NCBI GenBank assembly: GCA_910578795.1
Contig: CAJTSD010000037.1
Span: 1 to 35,954 of the forward strand
Origin: an uncultured Lachnospiraceae bacterium
GTDB taxonomy: Bacteria; Bacillota; Clostridia; Lachnospirales; Lachnospiraceae
Direction of reading: 5' to 3'
DNA length: 35,954 nt
The position numbers and the translations under genes are program-made. Numbering within the stretch: position 1 is the first letter of the stretch; each line of letters begins with the position of its first letter. This document shows, piece by piece, positions 15,425 to 24,913 of this stretch. The notes beneath the pieces are model-generated. The model searched no databases. It was not told the DNA's origin and was given only the letters and a program-made list of their open reading frames with translations.

Positions 15425-17177
15425 GTCGTGTCCCTCCTAACGGAATTTGTATTGTAATGCACGTGATTTCATCAATAAGTTCAATTTTAAATTGCGCGTC
15501 AGGATGGAAAATACGGACGCGGCTTTCTACATTTTGAATTCCAACCTTCCCCTCTGCGTATACTTTATCTAAATTTATAGGAACGCCATTGTTTCTTTCC
15601 TGCATGACAAGGAATCCATTTTGAACATAAGCGTCCAGCCATATGGAAATGGAACGCCCATCCGAGCTCATTCCATGCTTTACGGCATTTTCCACCAATG
15701 GCTGGAACAGAAGGCGGGGGATTTTGACATCACCGGCATCCTGTCCTATATCACAGTAAAAGGTAATCCGGTTTTCAAAACGGATTTTCATAAGGTTGCA
15801 GTATTGGACACAGCAGTTCAGCTCTTCCTGTACCGTAGTCAGCTTTTCGTTGCTGCAGGTATAGCGAAAAAGACGTGTTAACTGTATAATGCCATCTTCT
15901 AATTCCTTTTTCATTCCCAAACGATTCATGGATATAAAACAATTCAGGGTATTATATAAAAAATGAGGATTTACTTGACTTTGCAGGGCACGATATTCTG
16001 CCTCCTTATGGTTCAATTCATATTTATATGCTTTGTCTATGTATAGCTGCAGTTTTTTAATCATGTCATTTAAGTTCTCTGCAATCAAAGAAAACTCTTC
16101 CGTAGTAAAAGAATCATTTTTCAAAAGAACCTCCGATGGAACATTCGTGTCAAAATTTCCATGCGCAACTTCTTCCATGGTACTTAAAATAGAATTTAGT
16201 GCCAAGGTCGTTTTTTTGGAATTGGAACGAAAAATGACGTATGCAATCAAAATGGAAGCAATGCTTAACAATATAGCAAGTCCCCATACAACAACAATCT
16301 CCTTTGCAGTATCTTTTCGTGATGATACAAAAATAAGCCGCCAGGGCATCCCGGAAATATCGCTGCAATATAAATCATAAGTGTCATTGGAGGTTTCAAC
16401 CAATGCTTTTGCTGTCGGGAGATATGGTATAATTTCCTGCTCAATTTTGCCAAACTGGTAAACGGGCTGACCGTCCTGATTGACGATTACAAAACCGGAA
16501 TTTTTGCTCAAGGCGACATTTTTAAAAATGTCCTGAATTATTTTATCAGATGCATCAATACGGATGATGCCCAGCACATGCTTTGTATAAACATTTTTAA
16601 CCGGATGGATTGTAGAAATTACGGTGGTATCGGTGGATAAATACGGCAGGGAATCAGACGTAGTGTAGTAATATGGTTCACAAGAAGCTAAGCTGTCCGA
16701 ATACCATGCCTCTTTTAAATAAGGATAAGCGGTATTATCAATAAAGTCTTTCTTTTTTGTGGTAGTAATCATAATTTGATTATTGGAATTGGCAGGAGCA
16801 AAGGAAATCGCAAGGATATCCTCTCTGGCGGTGATTAGGATACGCTGGATACAGGTTGTATAATTTTGCCGATAACGTTCCACGGTATAATTGGCAGAAC
16901 CCTCCTCCGTGTAATTTCCTTTTTTTACGGCAGTATAAAAAATGGAAATATCATCATATACATACGGGGTCATTGCCAGGTTCTGTAATTCAGAAAAATA
17001 AGTGCTGAGATTCGTGGAAATAGAGTATAAAGAGGTAGAAAAATACCTTTTATTTGCCTCATATATTTTATTTTGAAAATAGTAAGCCAGGCAAACTGAC
17101 ATGATTACAATAGGTAAAACAATACTTATCAAAAAAAGAATCAGCAGGTTGTTGTAGAAGGTTTGCCGTTTTCGCAT
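15405..17177 (-). CDS. YesM-type sensor histidine kinase
   Basis: A 590-residue membrane kinase. It has a first transmembrane helix at residues ~9-33, a ~260-residue extracellular sensor of the dCACHE kind, a second helix at ~295-316, a HAMP linker, a His_kinase domain with the phospho-acceptor histidine H405 in QVNPHFLYNT, and a HATPase domain (PLVENAVKHGM, then GKVGIQNVESRVRIF). This is the typical architecture of kinases that sense extracellular sugars or binding proteins beside carbohydrate ABC transporters. The start at 17177 has AAGGAG upstream. It pairs with the YesN-type regulator that overlaps its end and is divergent from the binding-protein gene. Confidence 0.92.
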   Translation of the reverse strand: MRKRQTFYNNLLILFLISIVLPIVIMSVCLAYYFQNKIYEANKRYFSTSLYSISTNLSTYFSELQNLAMTPYVYDDISIFYTAVKKGNYTEEGSANYTVERYRQNYTTCIQRILITAREDILAISFAPANSNNQIMITTTKKKDFIDNTAYPYLKEAWYSDSLASCEPYYYTTSDSLPYLSTDTTVISTIHPVKNVYTKHVLGIIRIDASDKIIQDIFKNVALSKNSGFVIVNQDGQPVYQFGKIEQEIIPYLPTAKALVETSNDTYDLYCSDISGMPWRLIFVSSRKDTAKEIVVVWGLAILLSIASILIAYVIFRSNSKKTTLALNSILSTMEEVAHGNFDTNVPSEVLLKNDSFTTEEFSLIAENLNDMIKKLQLYIDKAYKYELNHKEAEYRALQSQVNPHFLYNTLNCFISMNRLGMKKELEDGIIQLTRLFRYTCSNEKLTTVQEELNCCVQYCNLMKIRFENRITFYCDIGQDAGDVKIPRLLFQPLVENAVKHGMSSDGRSISIWLDAYVQNGFLVMQERNNGVPINLDKVYAEGKVGIQNVESRVRIFHPDAQFKIELIDEITCITIQIPLGGTRHEHTLG

Positions 17178-17286
17178 ATCGAATCACTCCTTATGAAATC
17201 ATTTTATATTGCGCAAAATATTATTTCAATCTTTTTGGAGAAAATGATAGAAATGAGTCTTATAGTGTAGATTTAGGTACCTTGTG

Positions 17287-17303
17287 ATGGGAATATAACC
17301 CAT
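17287..17303 (+). promoter_or_regulatory. Inverted repeat in the kinase/binding-protein intergenic region
   Basis: ATGGG and CCCAT flank a 7-bp AATATAA centre (17287-17303), 72 bp before the binding-protein start. In this 197-bp divergent region it is the clearest dyad and a candidate target for the YesN-type regulator. I could not place a convincing -35/-10 pair with certainty. Confidence 0.35.
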
Positions 17304-17374
17304 GTTAGACTGTAATTACACAAACGCCGGCGAAAACGAATAATGTAACAGTAAGAAAGGAAGCGTGGATATTT

Positions 17375-18706
17375 ATGAAAAAATTATTAGCATTAACATT
17401 AGCAGGTATTATGGCAGTTTCATTAGCAGGCTGTTCACAGGCTCCTGAAGAACCGGGAACGGAAAATACGACGGACAATACCGTAGAAAATACGGTGGAT
17501 ACAAGCGCACAGAAACAAGCAACATCTACAACAGGTGTTACATTGGAATTCTTATACAATCTGAACGGAGAGGCAGTCAGCGACGCTGTACAGGAGGTGT
17601 GCAGGAAGTTTACGGACGAAACAGGGATTGAAGTGGAGGCTGTCATGCCCGGAAGTAATTTTTCCGACATTATGAAAACGCGTATGGCTTCGAATCAGCT
17701 TCCCGATGTATGGACCACACACGGATGGGCAGTTGCAAGATATGCAGAGTATTTGGCGCCTTTAAATGATTTTTCGTTTGCTTCACATATTGCACCCAGT
17801 ATTAAAGGGCAGATAACGGATGAAAACGGGGATCTCTATACATTGCCGATTGACGTGGATTTAACAGGGATTGTTTACAATGCAAATGTTTTAGACGAGG
17901 CAGGCGTTAATGCGGATGATATTCTGACATGGGCAGATTTTGAAGATGCTTGCGAAAAAGTAAAAGCGCTTGGCAAAACACCGATACAGTTAGGCGGAAA
18001 GGATAATTATACTTTGGGGAACATGATGGATTATGTAGCGCCTACACTCATTACCAATGAAAATGAGGCAAATGAGAATGCCCTGCTTGACGGCAGCTTT
18101 GACTGGGATAACTGGAATGCCGTGGTGGACAAGATCGATTTTTGGAATCAGAGCGGTTATTTTAATGTAGATGCGGTTACGGCAGATTTTATGACGGGAA
18201 TCGGTGCACTGGCATCAGAACAGGCGGCATTTATGTTTACGGCAGCCAGCGGCATTACCGAAACTTATGTACAGAATCCGGATACGGAAATGGGATTTAT
18301 TCCAATGCCTGCAAGAGAAGATGGTTTAAGGCGCTCCCTGATGACCGGAGAGCATTTTGCGGTAGGAATGTCTAACTCAACGAAATATCCGGAAGAAGCA
18401 AAGATGTTTATGGAATTTTTGGCAAGAGAGGATATCTGCTCTTATTTGGCAACAAAGTGCGGTATGCCCTCTGGCTTGGACAATGTAACAAGCGATACGG
18501 GAAGACTGGCTCCGTTTTATGATAAGTATGCAAATGATTCCGCTATTTTAAATATCCCGTACTTTGACAGAAAATATCTTCCAAGTGGTATGTGGAATGA
18601 TCTTTGTGTAACGGGAGGAACCCTTTTGTCAAATCAGGCAGATGCAAAAGCGACTGTAATTGAGCAAATGAGAACCAGCTATGAAGAGAAGAAAGCACAG
18701 GAGTAG
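17375..18706 (+). CDS. Sugar ABC transporter substrate-binding lipoprotein
   Basis: A 443-residue extracellular lipoprotein. A lipobox signal peptide ends in SLAGC, so Cys20 is the lipidated residue, and a threonine/asparagine-rich linker follows. The remainder resembles the MalE-type solute-binding fold (family 1): LEFLYNLNGEA at the start, FTDETGIEVEAVMPGS, and a region around AFMFTAASGI. It binds the sugar outside and delivers it to the two permeases encoded next. Given the GH36 enzyme at the end of the operon, the ligand is probably an alpha-galactoside such as melibiose, raffinose or stachyose. The start at 17375 follows AAAGGAAG. A strong stem-loop separates it from the permease genes. 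Confidence 0.92.
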   Translation: MKKLLALTLAGIMAVSLAGCSQAPEEPGTENTTDNTVENTVDTSAQKQATSTTGVTLEFLYNLNGEAVSDAVQEVCRKFTDETGIEVEAVMPGSNFSDIMKTRMASNQLPDVWTTHGWAVARYAEYLAPLNDFSFASHIAPSIKGQITDENGDLYTLPIDVDLTGIVYNANVLDEAGVNADDILTWADFEDACEKVKALGKTPIQLGGKDNYTLGNMMDYVAPTLITNENEANENALLDGSFDWDNWNAVVDKIDFWNQSGYFNVDAVTADFMTGIGALASEQAAFMFTAASGITETYVQNPDTEMGFIPMPAREDGLRRSLMTGEHFAVGMSNSTKYPEEAKMFMEFLAREDICSYLATKCGMPSGLDNVTSDTGRLAPFYDKYANDSAILNIPYFDRKYLPSGMWNDLCVTGGTLLSNQADAKATVIEQMRTSYEEKKAQE

Positions 18707-18730
18707 GGTTGTAAATTAAAATTTTAACCG

Positions 18731-18760
18731 GCAGGTTTGGGTTTTATTGCCCAAACCTGC
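18731..18760 (+). terminator. Intercistronic stem-loop after the binding-protein gene
   Basis: GCAGGTTTGGG (18731-18741) and CCCAAACCTGC (18750-18760) form a perfect 11-bp stem with an 8-nt loop, without a following T-run. Hairpins in this position commonly protect the binding-protein mRNA 3' end or reduce read-through, so that more binding protein than permease is made. Confidence 0.75.
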
Positions 18761-18786
18761 AGACTGAAAGGAGCAGGGTTATAAAT

Positions 18787-19662
18787 ATGAAAAAACAACG
18801 CGGAACAATGATTAATTTGTTTTATATTCCTGCAATTATATTATTTTGTGGATTTGTGGTCTACCCGTTCCTGCAGGGTATTCGGTTGTCCTTTATGAAC
18901 TGGAACGGATATTCACAGAATATGAAATTTGTGGGCTTAAAGAATTATATAAGACTGTTTCAGGACGCTAATGTAAAAACGGCGTTTGTAAACACCTTAA
19001 TTTATGGCGTGGTGAGTACGATTATTCAAAATATTTTAGGACTTGCTTATGCACTATTTTTAAATATGAATTTCAAGTGCAGAACAATTGTTCGAACTAT
19101 TATTTACATGCCGGTTATGATAGCCCCGCTTATTATGGGATATATCATGTATTTCTTTTTCCAGTATGATGGTGGGGCAATTAATGATATTCTCATTTGG
19201 CTGGGCAAAGAACCGATTGATTTTCTTGTAAATTCCAATGCTGCAATCAGCATTATCGTAATTGTAAATTCATTGCAGTTTGTGGGCGTTGCAATGGTAA
19301 TCTATTTGGCGGGACTGCAGAATGTTCCTGCGATGTATTATGAAGCTGCCATGCTGGACGGAGCAACTTTTTGGGACCGGTTCCGACATATCACATTGCC
19401 GCTGCTGATGCCGGCAATTTCCTCTTCAACAATTTTGAACTTAATAGGAGGCTTAAAATTGTTTGACCTTGTCATGGCGCTTACGAGTGGAGGTCCCGGA
19501 TTTAGCACACATTCTTTGTCCACTTTGGTTACAAATCAGTATTTTTCGGCACAGTCCGCGGGGTATGCTTCAGCGATTGGTATTATTTCATTTGTGCTGA
19601 TAATGGTTATCAGCAATGTAGTGACCAAATATTTTGACAAAAAGGAGATTGATACACAATGA
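18787..19662 (+). CDS. Sugar ABC transporter permease, MalF/UgpA type
   Basis: A 291-residue permease with six transmembrane helices. The conserved cytoplasmic EAA loop, EAAMLDGATFWDRFRHITLP, lies at about residues 187-206 and contacts the ATPase. It begins MKKQRGTMINLFYIPAIILF, typical of this family. GAAAGGAG lies upstream of ATG 18787. The stop overlaps the next permease start by 4 bp, so the two form a coupled pair. With the binding lipoprotein it would make a CUT1-type importer. No ATPase gene is present in the window, so a shared MsmK/UgpC-like ATPase elsewhere in the genome is the likely energiser. Confidence 0.93.
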   Translation: MKKQRGTMINLFYIPAIILFCGFVVYPFLQGIRLSFMNWNGYSQNMKFVGLKNYIRLFQDANVKTAFVNTLIYGVVSTIIQNILGLAYALFLNMNFKCRTIVRTIIYMPVMIAPLIMGYIMYFFFQYDGGAINDILIWLGKEPIDFLVNSNAAISIIVIVNSLQFVGVAMVIYLAGLQNVPAMYYEAAMLDGATFWDRFRHITLPLLMPAISSSTILNLIGGLKLFDLVMALTSGGPGFSTHSLSTLVTNQYFSAQSAGYASAIGIISFVLIMVISNVVTKYFDKKEIDTQ

Positions 19663-20480
19663 AAAATAAAAAAATATTAGGATTGTGGAAATATCTGCTG
19701 GCGCTTATTATAATGGTGATTCATTTTGTCCCTATTTATATGGTTGTAGCCATCGCATTGAAATCTCCGTATGACCATTCTTCGCGTTGGATATTTCCGG
19801 GGTATGTCTATTTAAAAAATATACAGACGGCTTTGGAACGGGGGGGAATGCTTTCGGCGTTAAAGAATACCGTTATCATAAGCGCTGTTGCCGTTGTGCT
19901 GATTGTGGTGATTGGGGCAATGGCTGCATATCCGTTAGCAAGAAATAAAAGTAAATTAAATAATGTGGTGAGAGGTTTTATAATGGGCGTAATGATGATA
20001 CCCCCATTGAGTATCCTTGTTCCATTATATTCTTATATGGCGAAAATAGGCGGAATCAATTCTTACTGGGGAATTATTGTAACGCTTTTAACCTTTCAGT
20101 TGCCAACCAGTATTTTCCTGTTTTCCAGCTTTATAAGCAGTATTCCTGTTGCGCTGGAAGAGGCGGCAGCCATTGACGGATGCGGACCCTTTCAAACATT
20201 TTTCCGCATTATCATGCCACAGTTAAAGCCGGTTACGGCATCCGTAATTATTATTACGGGTGTAAACTGTTGGAACAATTATCAGTTTGCACTGTACCTG
20301 CTGCAATCGCCCAAGATTAAAACAGTTACTTTGGCAATTGCAGGATTCTTCTCCGCGGACGCGTCTAATGTCAACGGAGCTGCTGCCGCCGCATTTTTAG
20401 GAATTTTACCATTAATAATTGTATTCTTATTTCTACAAAAATATTTTATTCAGGGAATGGTGGATAGTGCGATTAAATAA
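19659..20480 (+). CDS. Sugar ABC transporter permease, MalG/UgpE type
   Basis: A 273-residue permease with six transmembrane helices, the second half of the membrane channel. The EAA loop reads EEAAAIDGCGPFQTFFRIIM at about residues 167-186. The start at 19659 overlaps the preceding stop (ATGA), and an AAAGGAG site is present within the end of the upstream gene. It is followed after 33 bp by the alpha-galactosidase gene in the same operon. Confidence 0.93.
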   Translation: MKNKKILGLWKYLLALIIMVIHFVPIYMVVAIALKSPYDHSSRWIFPGYVYLKNIQTALERGGMLSALKNTVIISAVAVVLIVVIGAMAAYPLARNKSKLNNVVRGFIMGVMMIPPLSILVPLYSYMAKIGGINSYWGIIVTLLTFQLPTSIFLFSSFISSIPVALEEAAAIDGCGPFQTFFRIIMPQLKPVTASVIIITGVNCWNNYQFALYLLQSPKIKTVTLAIAGFFSADASNVNGAAAAAFLGILPLIIVFLFLQKYFIQGMVDSAIK

Positions 20481-20513
20481 ACAAAGTTTAGGAAACGGAA
20501 AGAGAGGTTTGGC

Positions 20514-22709
20514 ATGGGCATTCAGTATTTACCGGAAAAGAAAGCATTCCTGCTACATACAAAAAATACGAGTTACCAGTTTCGCGCAGCGGAGTTTGGT
20601 TTTTTAGAGCACCTTTATTATGGCAGGAGGATACAGGACTGTGCTGATTATCTTCCGGTTCGCCTGCGTCATGGTTATGAGGCAAATCCGTATGAGGCTG
20701 AGAAGGACAGGACAATTTCACTGGATGTGCTGGAGCAGGAATATCCAGGGTTTGGTGTTTCGGACTTCAAAACGCCTGCTGTGGCGGTAAAAAACGGTGA
20801 TGGCTCGGATTGTATTGATTTGCGTTATGTATCCCATAAAATTTATGAAGGGAAATATACGATAACAGAGATGCCGTCTCTTCGTGAAAATGAAGGCGGG
20901 TGGTCAACGCTTGAGGTGCTGCTTAGGGATTTCAGCTCCGGAATAGAGGTCACGCTGGTATATGGCGTTATGGAAGAATATGATATTATTACACGCTGTG
21001 CAAGGCTTTGCAACACGGGAGAGCAGGAAGTTTTTGTACATAGGGCACATTCTGCATGTGTCGCATTTCCTACGGATAAAATGGACATGATAAGCTTTTA
21101 TGGAAGCTGGGGACATGAACGGAACATGGAAAGAATGCCGGTAAGACATGGAAAATACACGGTTGACAGTACAAGAGGCATTTCAAGCCATTATTATAAT
21201 CCGTCCGCGGTTCTTTGTTCCCACGATGCAACGGAGCACAGCGGCGAATGCTATGGGATAGCGCTTGTATATAGCGGAAATTTTGCCATAACAGCGGAAG
21301 TAAATGATTTTAAACAGACTAGAATCGTAGCAGGTATTAATCCTGATACGCTTTGCTGGAAGCTGAATCCGGGCGAGAGCTTTCAAACGCCCGAAGCAGT
21401 GATGACATATAGCTCTCGGGGACTTACGGCATTGAGCCACAATTTTCACCGTATTATAAAGTATCACCTGATACCAAAGCAGTTTATCAACCGGCGCTGT
21501 CCTGTTTTAATTAATAATTGGGAAGCGACAATGATTGATTTTAATGAAGAACAGCTTATAGCGATTGCCGAAAAGGCGAAAGCATTAGGCGTAGAAATGT
21601 TTGTTATGGATGACGGTTGGTTTGGCAGGAGAACAGATGAGTATAGAGGTTTGGGAGATTGGCAGTGCAACCTGATGAAAATACCCAGCGGAATTGCAGG
21701 ACTGTCAAAACGGACTCATAAGCTTGGCATGAAATTCGGGATATGGATTGAACCGGAGATGGTCAATGAAGATTCAAGACTTTACGAAGAGCACCCTGAC
21801 TGGTGTATCTGCATTCCGGGGAGGAAACCCACAAGGCAGCGTTATCAGCTTGTTTTGGATTTTACAAGGGATGAAGTGATTGATGAAATTTTTAATCAGC
21901 TTTACGCGGAATTTAAAGACGCAGAGATTGATTATGTGAAATGGGACATGAATCGAAGCATGACCGAACGCTTTTCGCAGCAGTTACCAGCGGAGCGACA
22001 AGGAGAGGTCTGCCATAGGTATGTACTCGGTGTTTATAAATTAATGCAGCGGCTGACGGATGCATTTCCGCAGATAAGGCTTGAGGGATGCTGTGGCGGA
22101 GGCGGAAGATTTGACATGGGAATGCTATATTATGCACCGCAGATATGGTGTTCCGATGACACGGACGCCATAGAACGCATTCATATTCAATATGGGACAT
22201 CGTTTATTTATCCTCCATTTACTATGGGAAGCCATGTATCAGAATGCCCGAATCAACAGACAGGAAGAACGGTTTCCATTGACACACGGGCTGCATTGGC
22301 ATACTTTGGGACATTCGGATATGAGCTGGATCCGAATAAGCTGACGAATGAGGAGCAGGAAGCAGTTCGAAAACAGATTGCATATTATTGCAGGTATGGA
22401 ATGGTTTCAGCATTTGGAGATTTTTACAGATTGACAAATCCGGAAGAAGAGAAAGAATATGCAGCGTTTATGTCGGTGGCGGAAGATCAAAAGGAGGCGG
22501 TTCTTAGTTATATTCAACTCGTTTCCGGAGCAAATAAAGGGATTATTTATTTGAAACTGGAAGGGCTTTTGGATGAGGCGATGTATGAAATCCAAGAATT
22601 AGGAATAACCTGTTCGGGTGCGGCGCTTATGTATGCGGGCTTGCCTATGCCGGTTATAAAGGCAGATAACGAGGCAAGAATATATACGTTATGTGCAGTA
22701 CAGGAATAG
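20514..22709 (+). CDS. Alpha-galactosidase, glycoside hydrolase family 36
   Basis: A 731-residue cytoplasmic enzyme of the usual GH36 bacterial size, which removes terminal alpha-1,6-linked galactose from melibiose and raffinose-family sugars. An N-terminal beta-sandwich (to about residue 320) precedes the TIM barrel, which carries FVMDDGWFGRR, the nucleophile D478 in YVKWDMNRS, EGCCGGGGRFDMGML and the acid/base D548 in WCSDDTDAI. These two aspartates match the numbering I recall for Geobacillus AgaA/AgaB. No signal peptide is seen, fitting hydrolysis after import. The start at 20514 has AGAGAGG upstream. It is the last gene of the operon before a bidirectional terminator. Confidence 0.95.
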   Translation: MGIQYLPEKKAFLLHTKNTSYQFRAAEFGFLEHLYYGRRIQDCADYLPVRLRHGYEANPYEAEKDRTISLDVLEQEYPGFGVSDFKTPAVAVKNGDGSDCIDLRYVSHKIYEGKYTITEMPSLRENEGGWSTLEVLLRDFSSGIEVTLVYGVMEEYDIITRCARLCNTGEQEVFVHRAHSACVAFPTDKMDMISFYGSWGHERNMERMPVRHGKYTVDSTRGISSHYYNPSAVLCSHDATEHSGECYGIALVYSGNFAITAEVNDFKQTRIVAGINPDTLCWKLNPGESFQTPEAVMTYSSRGLTALSHNFHRIIKYHLIPKQFINRRCPVLINNWEATMIDFNEEQLIAIAEKAKALGVEMFVMDDGWFGRRTDEYRGLGDWQCNLMKIPSGIAGLSKRTHKLGMKFGIWIEPEMVNEDSRLYEEHPDWCICIPGRKPTRQRYQLVLDFTRDEVIDEIFNQLYAEFKDAEIDYVKWDMNRSMTERFSQQLPAERQGEVCHRYVLGVYKLMQRLTDAFPQIRLEGCCGGGGRFDMGMLYYAPQIWCSDDTDAIERIHIQYGTSFIYPPFTMGSHVSECPNQQTGRTVSIDTRAALAYFGTFGYELDPNKLTNEEQEAVRKQIAYYCRYGMVSAFGDFYRLTNPEEEKEYAAFMSVAEDQKEAVLSYIQLVSGANKGIIYLKLEGLLDEAMYEIQELGITCSGAALMYAGLPMPVIKADNEARIYTLCAVQE

Positions 22710-22722
22710 AACTGCTTGTATT

Positions 22723-22771
22723 AAAATCAGCAGAACACGCGTTCTATAAGCTCGTATGCTCTGCTGATTTT
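22723..22771 (+). terminator. Bidirectional terminator after the alpha-galactosidase gene
   Basis: AAAATCAGCAGA (22723-22734) and TCTGCTGATTTT (22760-22771) form a 12-bp stem around a 25-nt loop. T-runs occur at both ends, so it can serve the convergent gene at 22827-23369 as well. Confidence 0.8.
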
Positions 22772-22826
22772 GTAATAAATCAAGCCGGTTCAGCGCCTGG
22801 CTGATGGTAAGAGAGTATCCCGATTT

Positions 22827-23369
22827 TTACACGGAAACCGAAATCGTCGGTGCCTGCGCAGGCGGACAAACCGCGCCAACAGCCGTATAGGTAACAGGCT
22901 CGTTGCCGGTGACGTTTTGTGGATTTACAGAAGTGCTTTGGTCAAAGTCCGTATGTTGCGCGTCAACACTTTGCTTTAATAACACTTTACCGTCCTCACT
23001 TACTTCTACTGTGTCCGCCTCCTTATTTGTGGTTTTATTAGCAGATTTCTCTGCGTCCTTATCCGTATCCTTGTTTTCTTCCGTTCTTGCCTCAAGCTCC
23101 TCGCGCTCTTTCCTGCGCTGCTCGATTGCCTTTTCGCGCTCTAATTTCTCGCGTTCCCTCGCCGCCTTTGCGTCTTCTTCCATTCCGACATCGGCTTCTT
23201 CTTTATACTCCTGTGCCTTGTCAGAAAAGTCGTTGACATATCCCATTGCCCGTTTCATGGTTTCTGTATCGCCCTTACGCCGTGCCTCTTTAAAAACCCG
23301 AAACGGCGTATTCAGCAATTCCATATTTGTCCTTGCGCCCACAAGTCCTTCCATTGTCTTTGTATTCAT
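22827..23369 (-). CDS. Highly charged coiled-coil protein, third gene of left LytTR cassette
   Basis: A 180-residue protein of unknown function without a signal peptide or membrane helix. Residues ~55-115 are a lysine/glutamate-rich helix (for example AREREKLEREKAIEQRRKER). A stretch TVEVSEDGKVLLKQ follows, then a polar, proline-containing tail ending TISVSV. The start at 23369 has GGAGG upstream. It is transcribed in the same direction as the LytTR regulator and GHKL kinase, 146 bp after the kinase stop. A protein of the same type and length occupies the equivalent place in the second cassette (32600-33145). Whether it is a target or a component of the system is unknown. Confidence 0.75.
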   Translation of the reverse strand: MNTKTMEGLVGARTNMELLNTPFRVFKEARRKGDTETMKRAMGYVNDFSDKAQEYKEEADVGMEEDAKAAREREKLEREKAIEQRRKEREELEARTEENKDTDKDAEKSANKTTNKEADTVEVSEDGKVLLKQSVDAQHTDFDQSTSVNPQNVTGNEPVTYTAVGAVCPPAQAPTISVSV

Positions 23370-23515
23370 ACTTCATCCTCCATTCCTTCCAAAGCCTCTA
23401 AATATTTGATAACCAAAAGCATTTTATGCAAACGTTATGTAATGCCTTTTATAATCCGTCTGAACGATTCACTTCTTGTTTCGGCTATTTCGCAAAAGAC
23501 TGTTATATTCTTGTT

Positions 23516-24913
23516 TTAAATGACCTGTTTGATGTCATGTACGGGAATGTTTAATGGAATTAAGACCGAAATCACAAACACATTGTCCTGAAGCTCCATA
23601 TCCATGACACCATTATACCGATGCACCACATCACGAATATTCAATAACCCGATTCCATGCCCATGGGGGCTTTTTTTACCTGTGCATTTTAATTCGCTGC
23701 AATCTGAAGCATCAGAACTGTTTTTCACTTCTAAAAGAAAACATTTCTTCACAACATTGGCTTGAACATCAATAAACGGCTGCACGGTACAATGCGGTTC
23801 CCTGCATTGCAATCGTTCACATGCCTCAACTGCATTATCCAAAATATTTCCAAACAACACATATAAATCAAAAGAGCTAATAGAATTTATTTTCGGCACC
23901 CGCACATCACATTTCCACAAAATATCTTTCTCTTCCGCCCGCTTCCTGTTTTGGGACAAAAGAACGTCAATTACACGGTTACCGGTAACTTCTTCCCCAT
24001 GCTCCAAATCCGCACGGTTTAACATGGTTTTCAGATAGTCTTCAAGCTTTTCCCACTCCCTTTTTTCTGACAATTCCAGTAAAACATTCATATGATTTTT
24101 CAAGTCATGCCGTAACCGCTCCGACTCTCTGTATTGTTTCTCCAACGCTTTGTATGCTGCAATTTGAAGCGAATACTGATTGTTCTTTTTCTGTTCTAAG
24201 GAAATGCGCTCCATTCCAAAAATATAAAATCCTGCTGCTGACAGACACAAAAGCGCCAAAATGCAAAACTGTATATGACTGAAAAGCTGGTCATAATAGA
24301 ACCCCATCGTTCCCCCGCTTTTGACCATAATCCCGTTGCTCGCGCCCCAGTTTGCAACCTCCATTACGGCAATTATGCTAAGCAGCGGAAGCGCCAGCGC
24401 GGCATACCATTTTCGTGTTTTATCATAAAAGACAGGGGTAAGGTTTTTTGACATCCGCCATAAAACCAATATCGTCATAACAGAACTGACGCCTTCAATT
24501 GCAAAGACTTCCCCCGCGCTTAAAAACGGTTCGGAGATATTTTTTACCGTGTGTAACAAAAACAATACAAGGCATGACAAAAAAGAATCGCAAAAAGTCC
24601 CCGTTAATGTTGGAATCATTATTAATATCGCTGCCGCCAAAATTTTTTTCTCCAAGTCCGCACGAAAAAACAATATCACACATGCAATTAAAACCAGGTG
24701 ATGAAATATTGCATAAAAAAGGTATGGAACGGAATATCGCATTACTGCAATGTATAGCAAAAGCCATGCAATAAAACAGGGAAATAAGAACAAATGTTTA
24801 TGTTTCTTTGAAGCTTCTAAATGCTTTCTGCAAAATATATCTGCGGTCCATAGATAAACGAAATAGTAAGACACTTTCAGGATACTATCAAAATAATCTA
24901 AAAACTGATTCAT
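23516..24913 (-). CDS. GHKL-type sensor histidine kinase (AgrC/VirS-like)
   Basis: A 465-residue kinase with an N-terminal domain of about six transmembrane helices (residues 1-235). A dimerisation helix carries the phospho-acceptor H269 in SERLRHDLKNHMNVLLELSE, followed by a GHKL ATPase (NILDNAVEAC, GHGIGLLNIRDVV). This architecture is typical of peptide- or membrane-sensing kinases paired with LytTR regulators. I chose ATG 24913 because GGAGG lies upstream and it overlaps the regulator stop as ATGA. No AgrB or AgrD gene is visible, so the signal is unknown. Confidence 0.9.
   Translation of the reverse strand: MNQFLDYFDSILKVSYYFVYLWTADIFCRKHLEASKKHKHLFLFPCFIAWLLLYIAVMRYSVPYLFYAIFHHLVLIACVILFFRADLEKKILAAAILIMIPTLTGTFCDSFLSCLVLFLLHTVKNISEPFLSAGEVFAIEGVSSVMTILVLWRMSKNLTPVFYDKTRKWYAALALPLLSIIAVMEVANWGASNGIMVKSGGTMGFYYDQLFSHIQFCILALLCLSAAGFYIFGMERISLEQKKNNQYSLQIAAYKALEKQYRESERLRHDLKNHMNVLLELSEKREWEKLEDYLKTMLNRADLEHGEEVTGNRVIDVLLSQNRKRAEEKDILWKCDVRVPKINSISSFDLYVLFGNILDNAVEACERLQCREPHCTVQPFIDVQANVVKKCFLLEVKNSSDASDCSELKCTGKKSPHGHGIGLLNIRDVVHRYNGVMDMELQDNVFVISVLIPLNIPVHDIKQVI

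Noticed and set aside
22903..23409. Forward 168-codon frame opposite the charged protein
   Set aside because: Its serine-rich composition is simply the complement of the lysine/glutamate-rich gene on the reverse strand, which has a good ribosome site.
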